Origin: Oscillospiraceae bacterium
GTDB taxonomy: Bacteria > Bacillota > Clostridia > Oscillospirales > UBA644
Assembly (NCBI GenBank): GCA_015067305.1
Contig: SVMT01000019.1
Coordinates: forward strand, 1-40,307
DNA length: 40,307 nucleotides
Reading direction: 5' to 3'
The notes under the pieces are model-generated. The model saw only the letters and a program-made list of their open reading frames with translations. It ran no database searches and was not told the origin of the DNA. The first letter of the stretch is position 1. The number at the start of each line of letters is the position of its first letter. This document shows positions 1 to 7,943 of the stretch, one piece after another. A program made the translations under genes and the position numbers.

Positions 1-81
1 ACGGCCGAGAGGTTTGTTAGCTGCGTCTACAACATACCATTTACGTTCGATGTTGTTAGCGTTTGCCATAAATGTGGACAT
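1..81 (-). CDS. rplM: 50S ribosomal protein L13, N-terminal part (runs off window)
   Basis: Read on the minus strand, the first 27 codons begin [20 protein letters not shown] and continue to the L-G-R that marks the start of the L13 core. L13 is an early-assembling protein of the large ribosomal subunit that contacts 23S rRNA. The start ATG at 79-81 is preceded by a strong GGAGGA site (88-93) at about 6 nt spacing, which fixes the start. The rest of the gene, and probably rpsI (S9), its usual partner, lie beyond the left edge. A dedicated consensus promoter sits about 45 nt upstream, so it is transcribed separately from the DUF3810 cluster to its right. The N-terminal match is unambiguous despite the short length. 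Confidence 0.93.
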   Translation of the reverse strand, partial: MSTFMANANNIERKWYVVDAANKPLGR

Positions 82-125
82 ATCTTTTCCTCCATAAAAT
101 TGTGGTGTCGTTTTTGTACTCGGAT

Positions 126-154
126 ATTATAGCACAAAAAAAGGTATTTGTCAA
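126..154 (-). promoter_or_regulatory. sigma-A promoter of rplM
   Basis: On the minus strand a perfect TTGACA (149-154) and a perfect TATAAT (126-131) are separated by exactly 17 bp. This is the expected strength for a ribosomal protein operon. The -35 hexamer lies in the loop of a terminator-like hairpin (137-164). Confidence 0.9.
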
Positions 155-164
155 TACCTTTTTT
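137..164 (-). terminator. AT-rich hairpin with T-tract overlapping the rplM promoter
   Basis: Twelve-base arms AAAAAAGGTATT and AATACCTTTTTT flank a 4-nt loop and form a perfect inverted repeat. Read leftward, it follows the DUF3810 stop codon and ends in a T-run, so it may terminate the upstream cluster. It has few GC pairs, so termination would be modest. The same bases hold the rplM -35 element and part of its spacer. Confidence 0.5.
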
Positions 165-192
165 GAAAAATTATCGAGGGAAATTTCACAAG

Positions 193-226
193 CTCCGTTT
201 TTCTCGTGTTTTCTCCGTTTTACTCG
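193..226. repeat. 20-bp-period direct repeat between DUF3810 gene and rplM
   Basis: CTCCGTTTTTCTCG (193-206) recurs at 213-226 with one change (CTCCGTTTTACTCG), 20 bp apart, about two helical turns. It lies just upstream of the rplM promoter as read on the minus strand. It could be a binding site or a simple pyrimidine-rich duplication; nothing in the sequence decides between them. Confidence 0.4.
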
Positions 227-273
227 CTTTTTCTCTTTTCATGAAAAATAAATTTCGAAATTAGATTTTTAAT

Positions 274-1377
274 TTATTCAACAGAAACCGATTTTTTATA
301 CTCTGCAAGCAAAAGATCGACCATTCTGCCGTAACTTTTTACTCCATCTTCCTGCTGATTTACCTTTAAATAAACGTCGTTGACCTTATCGGAAATATCC
401 TCAATTATACCCTCATGTGAAGCCCAATAGCTGTTGCTGAAACGCAGATCAGTCTTAACATCTTCGCTGAGTTTATCATATACGGTATAGTATTTTTCAC
501 TACTGTCACCGTACAGGCGGTTCAAAGAATGGGTCAAAGCCAACATATAGCCCGAATATCTGATAAAAGGTTCCTCGCTGTTTTTGCAGGCAAGATATGC
601 AATAAAATTCGCTTCATCTTCTCTCATATACCCCCTGAGATGTGTAAGCTCATGACACATGGTTGCAGGAATAGAATATTCAGGAGCCGCAACATTTACA
701 TTTGCTTCATATGTAAACGGAAAGAAAACCCCAGTGATTCCACTATAAGACATTATATCGGAAAAATGAACAGGTTTTGTGTCCGAATAACCTGAAATAA
801 GAGTAGGATATTCAGATTCCAGAGTATCATATGCTTTCCTGCACTTTTCAGCGAGTTCATCAGTGGATAAAGAAGAATACGATACACCGTCGGGATTTTC
901 AGGAATCTCCCCTCTCAAAGAATTGACTTCATCTGTAAGACTCAAACAAAGCTCATAGAGTTCATTTGTTGAGGATTCTTTAAGCTCAAAACCGGCAACT
1001 TCGGTGAAAGTTAAACGGTGATAATTTATTCCACAGAAAAAGACGAAAACAAAACAAACTATGCTAGCGATTGATGCTATATTCAAAATATAATCAAACA
1101 GTCTATGGAAACGATTATCTCCGAAAATCAATTTCACAACCGTATATAAAGTATATAAAATTATCAATCCAAAAAAGACGATAACCACAATTTCAGCAAC
1201 GGAAAAGTCCACTGATGATGAAAGAGAGTTGATAGACTTCGAAATAATTGGGTAAACATTCAATGCATACCACTCTGCCCATGACGGATTCAAAGACATA
1301 AAATATGCAACAACAAGCGAAATTGGACAAAGCAATATAACACGGATACTGTTCATTGTATGAGAATGGTTTTTCAT
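274..1377 (-). CDS. DUF3810-family membrane protein with zinc-metalloprotease motif
   Basis: Encodes a 367-residue membrane protein. Three hydrophobic segments (about residues 10-30, 60-85 and 95-117) precede a soluble domain with H-E-L-T-H at 242-246 and E-D-E-A-N beginning near 253. This is the HExxH plus downstream glutamate arrangement of gluzincin-like zinc peptidases, as in the DUF3810 family, whose substrate is unknown. The ATG at 1377 is chosen over the longer reading to 1419 because GGAGG (1386-1390) lies about 8 nt upstream of it. The longer reading would also overlap tadA. It is the last gene of the long minus-strand cluster, just after tadA. Proteolytic activity is inferred from the motif only. 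Confidence 0.8.
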   Translation of the reverse strand: MKNHSHTMNSIRVILLCPISLVVAYFMSLNPSWAEWYALNVYPIISKSINSLSSSVDFSVAEIVVIVFFGLIILYTLYTVVKLIFGDNRFHRLFDYILNIASIASIVCFVFVFFCGINYHRLTFTEVAGFELKESSTNELYELCLSLTDEVNSLRGEIPENPDGVSYSSLSTDELAEKCRKAYDTLESEYPTLISGYSDTKPVHFSDIMSYSGITGVFFPFTYEANVNVAAPEYSIPATMCHELTHLRGYMREDEANFIAYLACKNSEEPFIRYSGYMLALTHSLNRLYGDSSEKYYTVYDKLSEDVKTDLRFSNSYWASHEGIIEDISDKVNDVYLKVNQQEDGVKSYGRMVDLLLAEYKKSVSVE

Positions 1378-1381
1378 GGAA

Positions 1382-1831
1382 TTAACCTCCTTTTTTTCGT
1401 ACAGATCTGAAAAAATCACTCAAAAGTTTTTGACTTTCCGCTTCAAGCAGACCGTAAAAGACTTCAGGCTTTTCAGGGAAATAATATTGAAGAGAACAAA
1501 TACTGCCCATTGAACCGTATACGCTGTCCTTTGCGGCAATATAAACTGAACTGATTCTGGAATTCACTATAGCACCTGAACACATGGCACAGGGTTCAAG
1601 TGTCACATAAATTTCGCAATCAGAAAGCCGCCAGTCGCCAATAATTGAAACAGCTTCGTTTATGGCAACTATTTCAGCATGAAGAAGAGGATTTTTTTCT
1701 TTTTCACATCGATTATATCCTCGTCCGATGACCGCACCGTTACGTACAACTACAGCACCGACAGGAACTTCGCCTTCAGATGCCGCCTTTTTGGCAAGCT
1801 CAAGAGCTTCGAACATATACTTCTCGTCCAT
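1382..1831 (-). CDS. tadA: tRNA-specific adenosine deaminase
   Basis: TadA converts A34 to inosine in the anticodon of tRNA-Arg(ACG) in the cytoplasm. The 149-residue product is full length and has the cytidine/deoxycytidylate deaminase fold signatures. H51-A-E53 supplies a zinc ligand and the proton-shuttling glutamate, and P80-C81-A-M-C84 supplies the two cysteine zinc ligands. An AAAGGA site lies about 6 nt before the ATG. It sits between the DALR-domain gene and the DUF3810 gene with short gaps, consistent with one transcript. Assignment to tRNA rather than nucleoside deamination rests on length, the LEPCAMC motif and overall resemblance to TadA. Confidence 0.93.
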   Translation of the reverse strand: MDEKYMFEALELAKKAASEGEVPVGAVVVRNGAVIGRGYNRCEKEKNPLLHAEIVAINEAVSIIGDWRLSDCEIYVTLEPCAMCSGAIVNSRISSVYIAAKDSVYGSMGSICSLQYYFPEKPEVFYGLLEAESQKLLSDFFRSVRKKGG

Positions 1832-1849
1832 ATTTTTCCTTTCACAATA

Positions 1850-2425
1850 TTATGATCTTAATTTAACCAAAGAACCTCTTACAGCAATCAGAAGAGGTTC
1901 GTAATTTATGACAAATGTTTTTAAATTTTCTTCGTACGATTCGATCTTATTCAGAAGACGGACTATTTCATTCCAAATTACAGAAGCTTTTTGAATGTTT
2001 GAGTCTACCGTATACTGATACTTCATTAAAAGAATAACACAACGTCTGACATCAGGCGTAAAAACCATATCTCCACAGGGCGAACCTGCTAACTTCTTTT
2101 CATTTTCAGCAAGTTGAATATAAGCGGAAAGTTTTTTTGTAAAATCATCTTCATTTTTCACTTCACAAAATTCAAACTGTGAAAGAAAATCATATAAAAA
2201 AGAGTCCTTTAACTTAAAATTCAAAAAGCCGTTATTAAGAGATATACTTTCAACATATGAAATATTTTCCGTAAATAAGATATCTGAACCTGAAATTTTA
2301 GGCGCATTGCTGTAAAGATCAAAATTTCCTGATGTCGGAATATCTACGATAAAATCACGATCACTTGAAATGCTTTTCCGTATTGCAGAATAGATCTCTG
2401 CAACTATCTCCTCATAGAAAGTCAT
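1850..2425 (-). CDS. Stand-alone ArgRS-like protein with DALR-type C-terminus
   Basis: A 191-residue protein resembling a cut-down arginyl-tRNA synthetase. Around residues 60-75 it has N-G-F-L-N-F-K-L, which recalls the N-terminal add-on domain motif of ArgRS. Its C-terminal half resembles the helical DALR anticodon-binding domain (leucine-rich helices, Y-E-E-N-L...). HIGH and KMSKS motifs are absent and there is no room for a catalytic Rossmann fold, so it cannot charge tRNA. It overlaps the DUF1934 gene by 4 nt. In Bacillus the DUF1934 gene ywiB lies next to argS, so this gene occupies the argS position. Its function is unknown; it could bind tRNA or be a decayed synthetase. Confidence 0.6.
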   Translation of the reverse strand: MTFYEEIVAEIYSAIRKSISSDRDFIVDIPTSGNFDLYSNAPKISGSDILFTENISYVESISLNNGFLNFKLKDSFLYDFLSQFEFCEVKNEDDFTKKLSAYIQLAENEKKLAGSPCGDMVFTPDVRRCVILLMKYQYTVDSNIQKASVIWNEIVRLLNKIESYEENLKTFVINYEPLLIAVRGSLVKLRS

Positions 2426-2856
2426 TTGTTGTAAACAGAAACGATCATAGAATGATCTCCCGCATGGAAATTATTAAACTCCAATGAGTAATCAACTTCC
2501 AAAGTTCCACCGTTTTCACTAATATCAGATTTGATCCTCTTTGCGGAAACTCCCATAGACAAAGGACCTTCGCGGTCATCTATTCTCAACGAACAGTGAC
2601 GAACTCCTTTTTCCATTATCATCTGAGAGAATATCTCTTTTTTGCCTGTAGTAAGTTTTACGACACGTTCATTTTCAACTTCAAGAGAAGTTATCTGTCC
2701 GGGCATACCGCAAAGCTCTGTGCCGTCGAACTCTATCTTATATTTATCTTTATTTTTCTTAAATCGCGCATCTGAAATAAAAACCGAAGTTTCCTGCCCA
2801 TTCTGGATAGACAGTATTTCAATGGCAACTTCTTTTCCTTTTCTTGTTTCGTTCAT
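2422..2856 (-). CDS. DUF1934 family beta-barrel protein (YwiB-like)
   Basis: The 144-residue protein has the alternating beta-strand pattern of DUF1934: V-A-I-E-I-L-S at the start, K-I-E-F-D-G-T-E in the middle, then paired strands ending L-E-V-D-Y-S-L-E-F-N-N. It has no signal peptide or membrane segment. The biochemical role of the family is not known. Its stop overlaps the start of the DALR-domain gene (ATGA, 2422-2425), implying translational coupling. The murI stop lies 18 nt upstream. The order murI, DUF1934, ArgRS-like is the clostridial/Bacillus arrangement. Confidence 0.8.
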   Translation of the reverse strand: MNETRKGKEVAIEILSIQNGQETSVFISDARFKKNKDKYKIEFDGTELCGMPGQITSLEVENERVVKLTTGKKEIFSQMIMEKGVRHCSLRIDDREGPLSMGVSAKRIKSDISENGGTLEVDYSLEFNNFHAGDHSMIVSVYNK

Positions 2857-2874
2857 TATATTAACCTTTCAAAA

Positions 2875-3687
2875 TTACAGATCGATATGGGCTTTTTTCA
2901 CATTGCCCGATATCTCTTCAGACAAAAACACGCCCGCATTTTCGGCAAAACCCTCGACGTTATCGGAAACATAATACTCAATAATTCCGTTCTCATTATT
3001 GTCTGAAAGCATATTATTCTCTTTCAGATATGATGCGATCTCTGACGCAGATTCACTTCCGGAGTCCACCAAAACCACATTATTTCCAAGGAAAGTTCCA
3101 ATAGCTTCACGAAGAATCGGATAATGTGTACATCCAAGAATGACAGTATCGACACCTAATTCTTTCATTTCGGAAAGATATTCCTCAACAACAAGCTTAA
3201 CGACAGGGTCTTCAGCAGAAGAATACCCGTTTTCCACAAGGGGGACAAACATGGGGCAAGCCTTTGCGATAGTCTTCACAGAAGTGTCGTGACTGTTTAT
3301 ATATTTTACGTAAGAACCGCTTTTTATGGTTGCAGAAGTTCCTATGATGCCTATAAAACCGTTTCTTGTAGATTCCAAAGCCTTCTTGGCTGTAGCTTCA
3401 ACAACACCTGTAATATAAACTTCGCTTGCGCTTTTAAGCTCGGGCATAGCTACAGAGCTGACAGTTCCACAGGCAGCCAAAACAGCCTTTACATCAAGAG
3501 AATTTATAAATTTCAAATCAGAAAGAGCAAATTTTTTGATAGTCTCTACGCCTCTTGTACCGTAAGGAACTCTTGCTGTATCCCCAAAATAAACGATATT
3601 TTCATGAGGAAGTATTTTCCTCAAAGCCCTGACCGCAGTCAGACCGCCAAGTCCTGAATCAAATATTCCTATAGGTCTGTTATCCAT
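2875..3687 (-). CDS. murI: Glutamate racemase
   Basis: MurI interconverts L- and D-glutamate to supply D-Glu for peptidoglycan. The 270-residue length is typical. Visible signatures are D10-S-G-L-G-G, Y-F-G-D-T-A-R-V-P-Y-G, the first catalytic cysteine in A-A-C73-G-T-V-S-S, and the second in L-G-C186-T-H188-Y-P. The usual C-N-T motif is C-G-T here: an Asn to Gly change beside the catalytic Cys73. The gene follows ddl with a 12-nt gap, pairing two D-amino-acid steps of wall synthesis. Both catalytic cysteines and Asp10 are intact, so activity is expected. Confidence 0.93.
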   Translation of the reverse strand: MDNRPIGIFDSGLGGLTAVRALRKILPHENIVYFGDTARVPYGTRGVETIKKFALSDLKFINSLDVKAVLAACGTVSSVAMPELKSASEVYITGVVEATAKKALESTRNGFIGIIGTSATIKSGSYVKYINSHDTSVKTIAKACPMFVPLVENGYSSAEDPVVKLVVEEYLSEMKELGVDTVILGCTHYPILREAIGTFLGNNVVLVDSGSESASEIASYLKENNMLSDNNENGIIEYYVSDNVEGFAENAGVFLSEEISGNVKKAHIDL

Positions 3688-3699
3688 CAGATCAAAACC

Positions 3700-4737
3700 T
3701 CATTCTCTGTAACTTACAGCATAATCAATCAGTTTATTGATCAGTTCACTGTAGGAAATTCCTTCTGCAATAAACAGCTTGGGGAACATGCTGATGTTTG
3801 TAAATCCGGGAAGAGTGTTTATTTCATTGATAAAGATCTCACCTGAATCGTCCACAAGGAAATCAACACGGGAAAGACCTCGACATTCACATGCTTTATA
3901 AGCCGCTATTGCGATCTTTCTTATCTTTTCAGAAAGATTCCTATCAATATCAGCAGGAACTATAGTTTCGGAAGCTGCATTTATGTACTTCGCTTCGTAA
4001 TCATAAAAATCATTTGCAGCTTTGATCCTGCCTGTACAAGATGCCACAGGTTCTTCATTACCCATAACGGAAACTTCAATTTCCAGAGGATTCTTTACAG
4101 CCTGCTCCACAATGATCTTACTGTCGAATTTCAGGGCTTCGTCAATAGCTGCAATCAGACCTTCATAAGAATCACATTTTGTAATACCCACAGAAGAACC
4201 GGCATTAGAAGGTTTTACAAAAAACGGATATTTAAGTCTTCCGACAATATTATCAAGAATAAGATCCTTATTCTTTTCGTATTCATACTGTGTAAAGCTT
4301 ACCCAGGGAGTATGTTTTATTCCGTTAGCTTCAAAAATAAGATTTGTATATGCTTTATCCATGCAAACAGCAGAAGAAAGAAGTCTGCATCCCACATATT
4401 TGACATTCATCATTTCAAGCAAGCCCTGAAGTCTTCCGTCTTCGCCGTTTCTACCATGAATTACAGGGAAAACAACGTCGAATTTTAATGCTTCACCGTC
4501 AATGATGAAAGCACCGTTGCTTACATCGACAGTAACAGGTCTGTTGGATTCGTTTGTTACCCATTTACAGTTCTGAACATCATCAGCACCTGAATCTGTA
4601 ACAAACCATTTTCCGTCTTTGGTTATGCCCAATTTTGTTAATTCATGACCTCTTATATTTCTGATAACAGATGCCGCAGACGCGCAGGACACCTCAAATT
4701 CCGACGATTTACCGCCGAAAATAAGTAATACTTTCAT
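3700..4737 (-). CDS. ddl: D-alanine--D-alanine ligase
   Basis: Ddl makes the D-Ala-D-Ala dipeptide of peptidoglycan with ATP. The 345-residue protein opens M-K-V-L-L-I-F-G-G-K-S-S-E-F-E-V-S. It has the ATP-grasp core (Y-P-F-F-V-K-P-S-N-A-G-S-S-V-G-I) and ends with E-I-N-T-L-P-G-F-T near the C-terminus, where the Mg-binding Glu and Asn lie. The ATG at 4737 is preferred because GGAG (4747-4750) lies 9 nt upstream. An alternative ATG at 4752 would place that site inside the gene. It is followed by murI in the same cluster. The V-R-N-I and E-V-S features fit a VanA/Ddl-type enzyme of vegetative wall synthesis; no resistance-cluster context is present. Confidence 0.93.
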   Translation of the reverse strand: MKVLLIFGGKSSEFEVSCASAASVIRNIRGHELTKLGITKDGKWFVTDSGADDVQNCKWVTNESNRPVTVDVSNGAFIIDGEALKFDVVFPVIHGRNGEDGRLQGLLEMMNVKYVGCRLLSSAVCMDKAYTNLIFEANGIKHTPWVSFTQYEYEKNKDLILDNIVGRLKYPFFVKPSNAGSSVGITKCDSYEGLIAAIDEALKFDSKIIVEQAVKNPLEIEVSVMGNEEPVASCTGRIKAANDFYDYEAKYINAASETIVPADIDRNLSEKIRKIAIAAYKACECRGLSRVDFLVDDSGEIFINEINTLPGFTNISMFPKLFIAEGISYSELINKLIDYAVSYRE

Positions 4738-4773
4738 TAGATCGATCTCCATTTATTTGGATCTTATTTGAGC

Positions 4774-5565
4774 TTAAAGTTCAGCAAAAACTACACGCTC
4801 TATATTATTATAATCCTTAAATTTCTTTATGTTACAAAAATCGTTTTCACGGAATATTTCAGCCACATCATCAGCCTGATCGTAACCGCATTCAAAAGCC
4901 ATAAAACCTCCGACGAAAAGATTCTCTTTATATTTGGCAATCATATGTCTGTAGAAATTCAAACCATCATCACCGCCGTCAAGAGCCAGGGACGGTTCTC
5001 TTTTAACATCATCGGAAAGAGTTTTCATATCAGAAGTTCTGATATAAGGAGGATTTGAAACGATACATGAATATTTTTCGCCAAGGTTGTCAGCAAAAAC
5101 ATCATGTTTAATAACAGATACCTTTTCCTCAAGGTCAAATTTGGCAAGATTTTTTCTTGTAAGAGCCAAAGCATAAGGGGAAATATCTGCAAGTGTTACA
5201 GACACATTCTTTTCAAGTGCAAGAGTAAGTCCTATACAGCCTGAACCGCAGCAAAGATCAAAAACGGTATCTCCATCATTTAATTTGGGAAGAATATTCT
5301 CGACCAAACATTCCGTGTCAAATCTAGGAATAAGAACATTTGGTTCGCAAAGAAAATCTCTGCCATAGAAATCAGTATAACCAATGATATACTGTATTGG
5401 TTCTCCGTTCAATCTTCTGAAAAGAAGCTGAATATATTCATTCTGTTGTTTTTCGGTCATTACCTGCTGACCGAGTTTATGTTTTAATTGAACCTGATTG
5501 AAAGATTCACCTGTCACATGAGAGACAAGCATATATCTTTCAGTAAGTGAAATATCTTCTTTCAT
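4774..5565 (-). CDS. prmC: Release factor glutamine N5-methyltransferase
   Basis: PrmC methylates the glutamine of the GGQ motif in release factors RF1/RF2 using S-adenosylmethionine. The 263-residue protein has the N-terminal helical RF-binding region (about 1-75), P-R-F-D-T-E at 80-85, the SAM-binding D-L-C-C-G-S-G-C-I-G at 103-112 and the diagnostic N-P-P-Y at 171-174. The start is 1 nt downstream of the yqhQ stop, so the two are coupled. PrmC with YqhQ/DUF1385 is a common clostridial pairing. No unusual residues were seen in the active site. Confidence 0.93.
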   Translation of the reverse strand: MKEDISLTERYMLVSHVTGESFNQVQLKHKLGQQVMTEKQQNEYIQLLFRRLNGEPIQYIIGYTDFYGRDFLCEPNVLIPRFDTECLVENILPKLNDGDTVFDLCCGSGCIGLTLALEKNVSVTLADISPYALALTRKNLAKFDLEEKVSVIKHDVFADNLGEKYSCIVSNPPYIRTSDMKTLSDDVKREPSLALDGGDDGLNFYRHMIAKYKENLFVGGFMAFECGYDQADDVAEIFRENDFCNIKKFKDYNNIERVVFAEL

Positions 5566-5566
5566 T

Positions 5567-6496
5567 TTATTTTTCAGCCTGTTCCTGTTCTTCGTAAGGC
5601 GGGTTAACTTCGATCATACCAAGCGCACCTTTCATGGAAGCAATCGCAACCTCGATTTGATCGTCGTCAGGCTCGTTTGTGGAAATATGCTGTATCCACT
5701 TACCTGGAGCACTGAGAACCCTTGTACAAAGATTATCGTGTCTAGCAGTGAACTGAGTAACTTCAAAACTGAGACCGGCAACAACAGGAAGGAGAAGAAC
5801 CTTCAATATCGTATAAACACCGTTGGGAAAACCTGAGAATATCGCAAAGAAAAGAATACTGATAAGCATTACCACGAAGATAAAGCTTGTTCCGCATCTG
5901 GGATGAAAACGGCTGTGTTTTCTTACATTTTCAACAGTCAATTCCTCTCCTGCTTCATAACAGAAAATAGTTTTATGTTCCGCACCGTGATATTGGAAAA
6001 GACGTTTGATATCTTTCATTTGAGCAATAAGTACCATATAGAGAAGGAATATCCCGATCTTGACAACCCCTTCAAAAAGAGTTCTGAGTGGACCGAAACT
6101 GAATTTAAAGAGAGTTTCGATTCCGACACGAAGACCTACGGGAATAAACACAAAAAGAGCCAAAGACAGACCGAGGCCAAAAATAAATGAAACCACAAGA
6201 ACTATAGTCTCAAGCGTTTTATTCCCGTCAGTTTCCTCTTCCAGCCCTGAAAGAGACGCTGATCTTGAAATTGTTTTAAATCCGAGAATAAGACTTTCCG
6301 CAAAAGCGACCATACCTCTGATTATTGGAATAGACAAAAATTTATATTTCTGACGAACATTGGGAAATCTTACTTCTTCGGTTGTTATACTTTTATCGGG
6401 AGTTCTGACAGACATAACCGTTTTCTCGGGAGAACGCATCATTACGCCTTCCATAATAGCCTGTCCGCCGACTTTAGAATAATTTGCTTTACTCAT
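5567..6496 (-). CDS. yqhQ: DUF1385 family membrane protein (YqhQ-like)
   Basis: A 309-residue protein with the diagnostic DUF1385 N-terminus (V-G-G-Q-A-I-M-E-G-V-M-M-R). It has about four hydrophobic segments between residues 105 and 245, and the conserved central Y-H-G-A-E-H-K-T-I-F-C-Y-E. The family may be metal-dependent or act in envelope biology, but no reaction is established. The C-terminal tail is acidic and soluble. Its start overlaps the histidine kinase stop by 8 nt, and prmC follows after 1 nt, so translation is coupled both ways. The family call is certain; the function is open. Confidence 0.88.
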   Translation of the reverse strand: MSKANYSKVGGQAIMEGVMMRSPEKTVMSVRTPDKSITTEEVRFPNVRQKYKFLSIPIIRGMVAFAESLILGFKTISRSASLSGLEEETDGNKTLETIVLVVSFIFGLGLSLALFVFIPVGLRVGIETLFKFSFGPLRTLFEGVVKIGIFLLYMVLIAQMKDIKRLFQYHGAEHKTIFCYEAGEELTVENVRKHSRFHPRCGTSFIFVVMLISILFFAIFSGFPNGVYTILKVLLLPVVAGLSFEVTQFTARHDNLCTRVLSAPGKWIQHISTNEPDDDQIEVAIASMKGALGMIEVNPPYEEQEQAEK

Positions 6497-7943
6497 TATT
6501 TGTTTTTATCCTTTCTATTTCTTCAGTAACATCAGCAGTGGGTAAGGTTATAACGACCTTTGTACCCTCGCCTTCTTTACTATATATATTGAGCTCACCG
6601 CCGTGAAGTGTTACGATCTCGTTGCAAATAGACAAACCAAGACCTGAACCCGGCTTCGTGGAAGCTCCTTTATAAAAACGTTCTTTGACCATGGGAAGAT
6701 CTTTTTCGCTGATGCCGGCTCCTGTATCTTTGATAATAACAGAATATCCTCCACCTGCTTTCAGAAAGCTTACACTGATCTTTCCTCCTGCAGGAGTATG
6801 CTTTATAGCATTGTCAAGAACATTTATATAAACCTGTTTAATTCTGTTTCCGTCCCCTATTATTGTAGGTTCAAAAGGCGGCATTTCAAATTCAATGGAA
6901 ACATTTGCCTGTTCAGCACGCTGGGTATAAACATCAAGGGTCTCCATCATGATCCTGAGAAGATCTATCCTTGATTTTGATATCTGAAAACGTCCGCTTT
7001 GAATTTTTGAATAATCGAGAAGTTCTTCAACCATGGTAGAAAGACGGTCCGTTTCAATGGAAATTATATTAAGTCCCTTTTCTATAAGCTCTCCGTCAGT
7101 TTCGGGATCACACATTTCAATGGTCTCATTCCAACCTCTGATAGCTGTAAGCGGAGTTCTTAATTCATGAGATATTGATGATATAAAATCATTTTTCAAT
7201 TTATCTATTTTTGAAAGTTCTGAAGCCATATCATTGATTGCATCAGAAAGATTACCGATCTCGTCATCGTATTTTTTCTCTATTCGTATCGAAAAATCAC
7301 CGTAAGATATTTGTTTTGCAGATTTTGTGATCGTTTCAACAGGACGGACGATAGACCTGATAAAATAAAGACCTGAAATAAAAACCAATCCTGCAACGAC
7401 TGCAATTCCAAGGATCGAAACAGCAATAACAGCCATTTCCAATACAAACATTTTATCAAGAGTCGTAGTATATCTTATATGAGCATATGTCTTACCCACC
7501 TGATCTTTAAGAGGTGCTGTATAGACAAACAGTCTCTCCCCCGTACTATCCTCTTTATACATCGTTTCCGAAACCCCGGGGGTAACATCAAGTTCTTTAT
7601 TATAAGAAACAGAAATACCTTTTGTTGAAACCAAGAGACTGCCGTCGGTATCAAATATTTCCGTCATTATCTCGTTTCCTGAAGTTATTTCATCATAAAA
7701 AGGCTTTACAGTGCTGTAAAGATCATAATTATGGGCTTTGAGCAAAACCTGAAAAGAGATCATGTTTGTATCGTGCTTTGAAGCTATGTATTCGGAAACA
7801 CTATCCGTATAACTACCTAAATAAGCTCCGATAAAAAGAAACTCAACGGAAATAAGGAAAAAAAGTACAACAGAAAATACACTTCTGAACCAACGGTAAG
7901 TAATACTTGATTTAATTGTATTAAAAAAACTTTCTTCAGCCAT
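6489..7943 (-). CDS. Membrane sensor histidine kinase
   Basis: A 484-residue two-component sensor. TM1 spans about residues 21-45, an extracytoplasmic sensing domain 46-168 and TM2 169-195. A HAMP linker (to about 245) precedes the HisKA domain with phospho-acceptor H259 in S-I-S-H-E-L-R-T-P. The catalytic domain has N-V-L-D-N-A-I-K-H-T (N box), D-T-G-A-G-I (G1) and G-S-G-L-G-L-S-I (G2). All kinase motifs are intact. The stop overlaps yqhQ by 8 nt, and the start shares one base with the cognate response regulator. The signal is unknown; a lipoprotein encoded just before the regulator could contribute to sensing. Confidence 0.93.
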   Translation of the reverse strand: MAEESFFNTIKSSITYRWFRSVFSVVLFFLISVEFLFIGAYLGSYTDSVSEYIASKHDTNMISFQVLLKAHNYDLYSTVKPFYDEITSGNEIMTEIFDTDGSLLVSTKGISVSYNKELDVTPGVSETMYKEDSTGERLFVYTAPLKDQVGKTYAHIRYTTTLDKMFVLEMAVIAVSILGIAVVAGLVFISGLYFIRSIVRPVETITKSAKQISYGDFSIRIEKKYDDEIGNLSDAINDMASELSKIDKLKNDFISSISHELRTPLTAIRGWNETIEMCDPETDGELIEKGLNIISIETDRLSTMVEELLDYSKIQSGRFQISKSRIDLLRIMMETLDVYTQRAEQANVSIEFEMPPFEPTIIGDGNRIKQVYINVLDNAIKHTPAGGKISVSFLKAGGGYSVIIKDTGAGISEKDLPMVKERFYKGASTKPGSGLGLSICNEIVTLHGGELNIYSKEGEGTKVVITLPTADVTEEIERIKTNNE

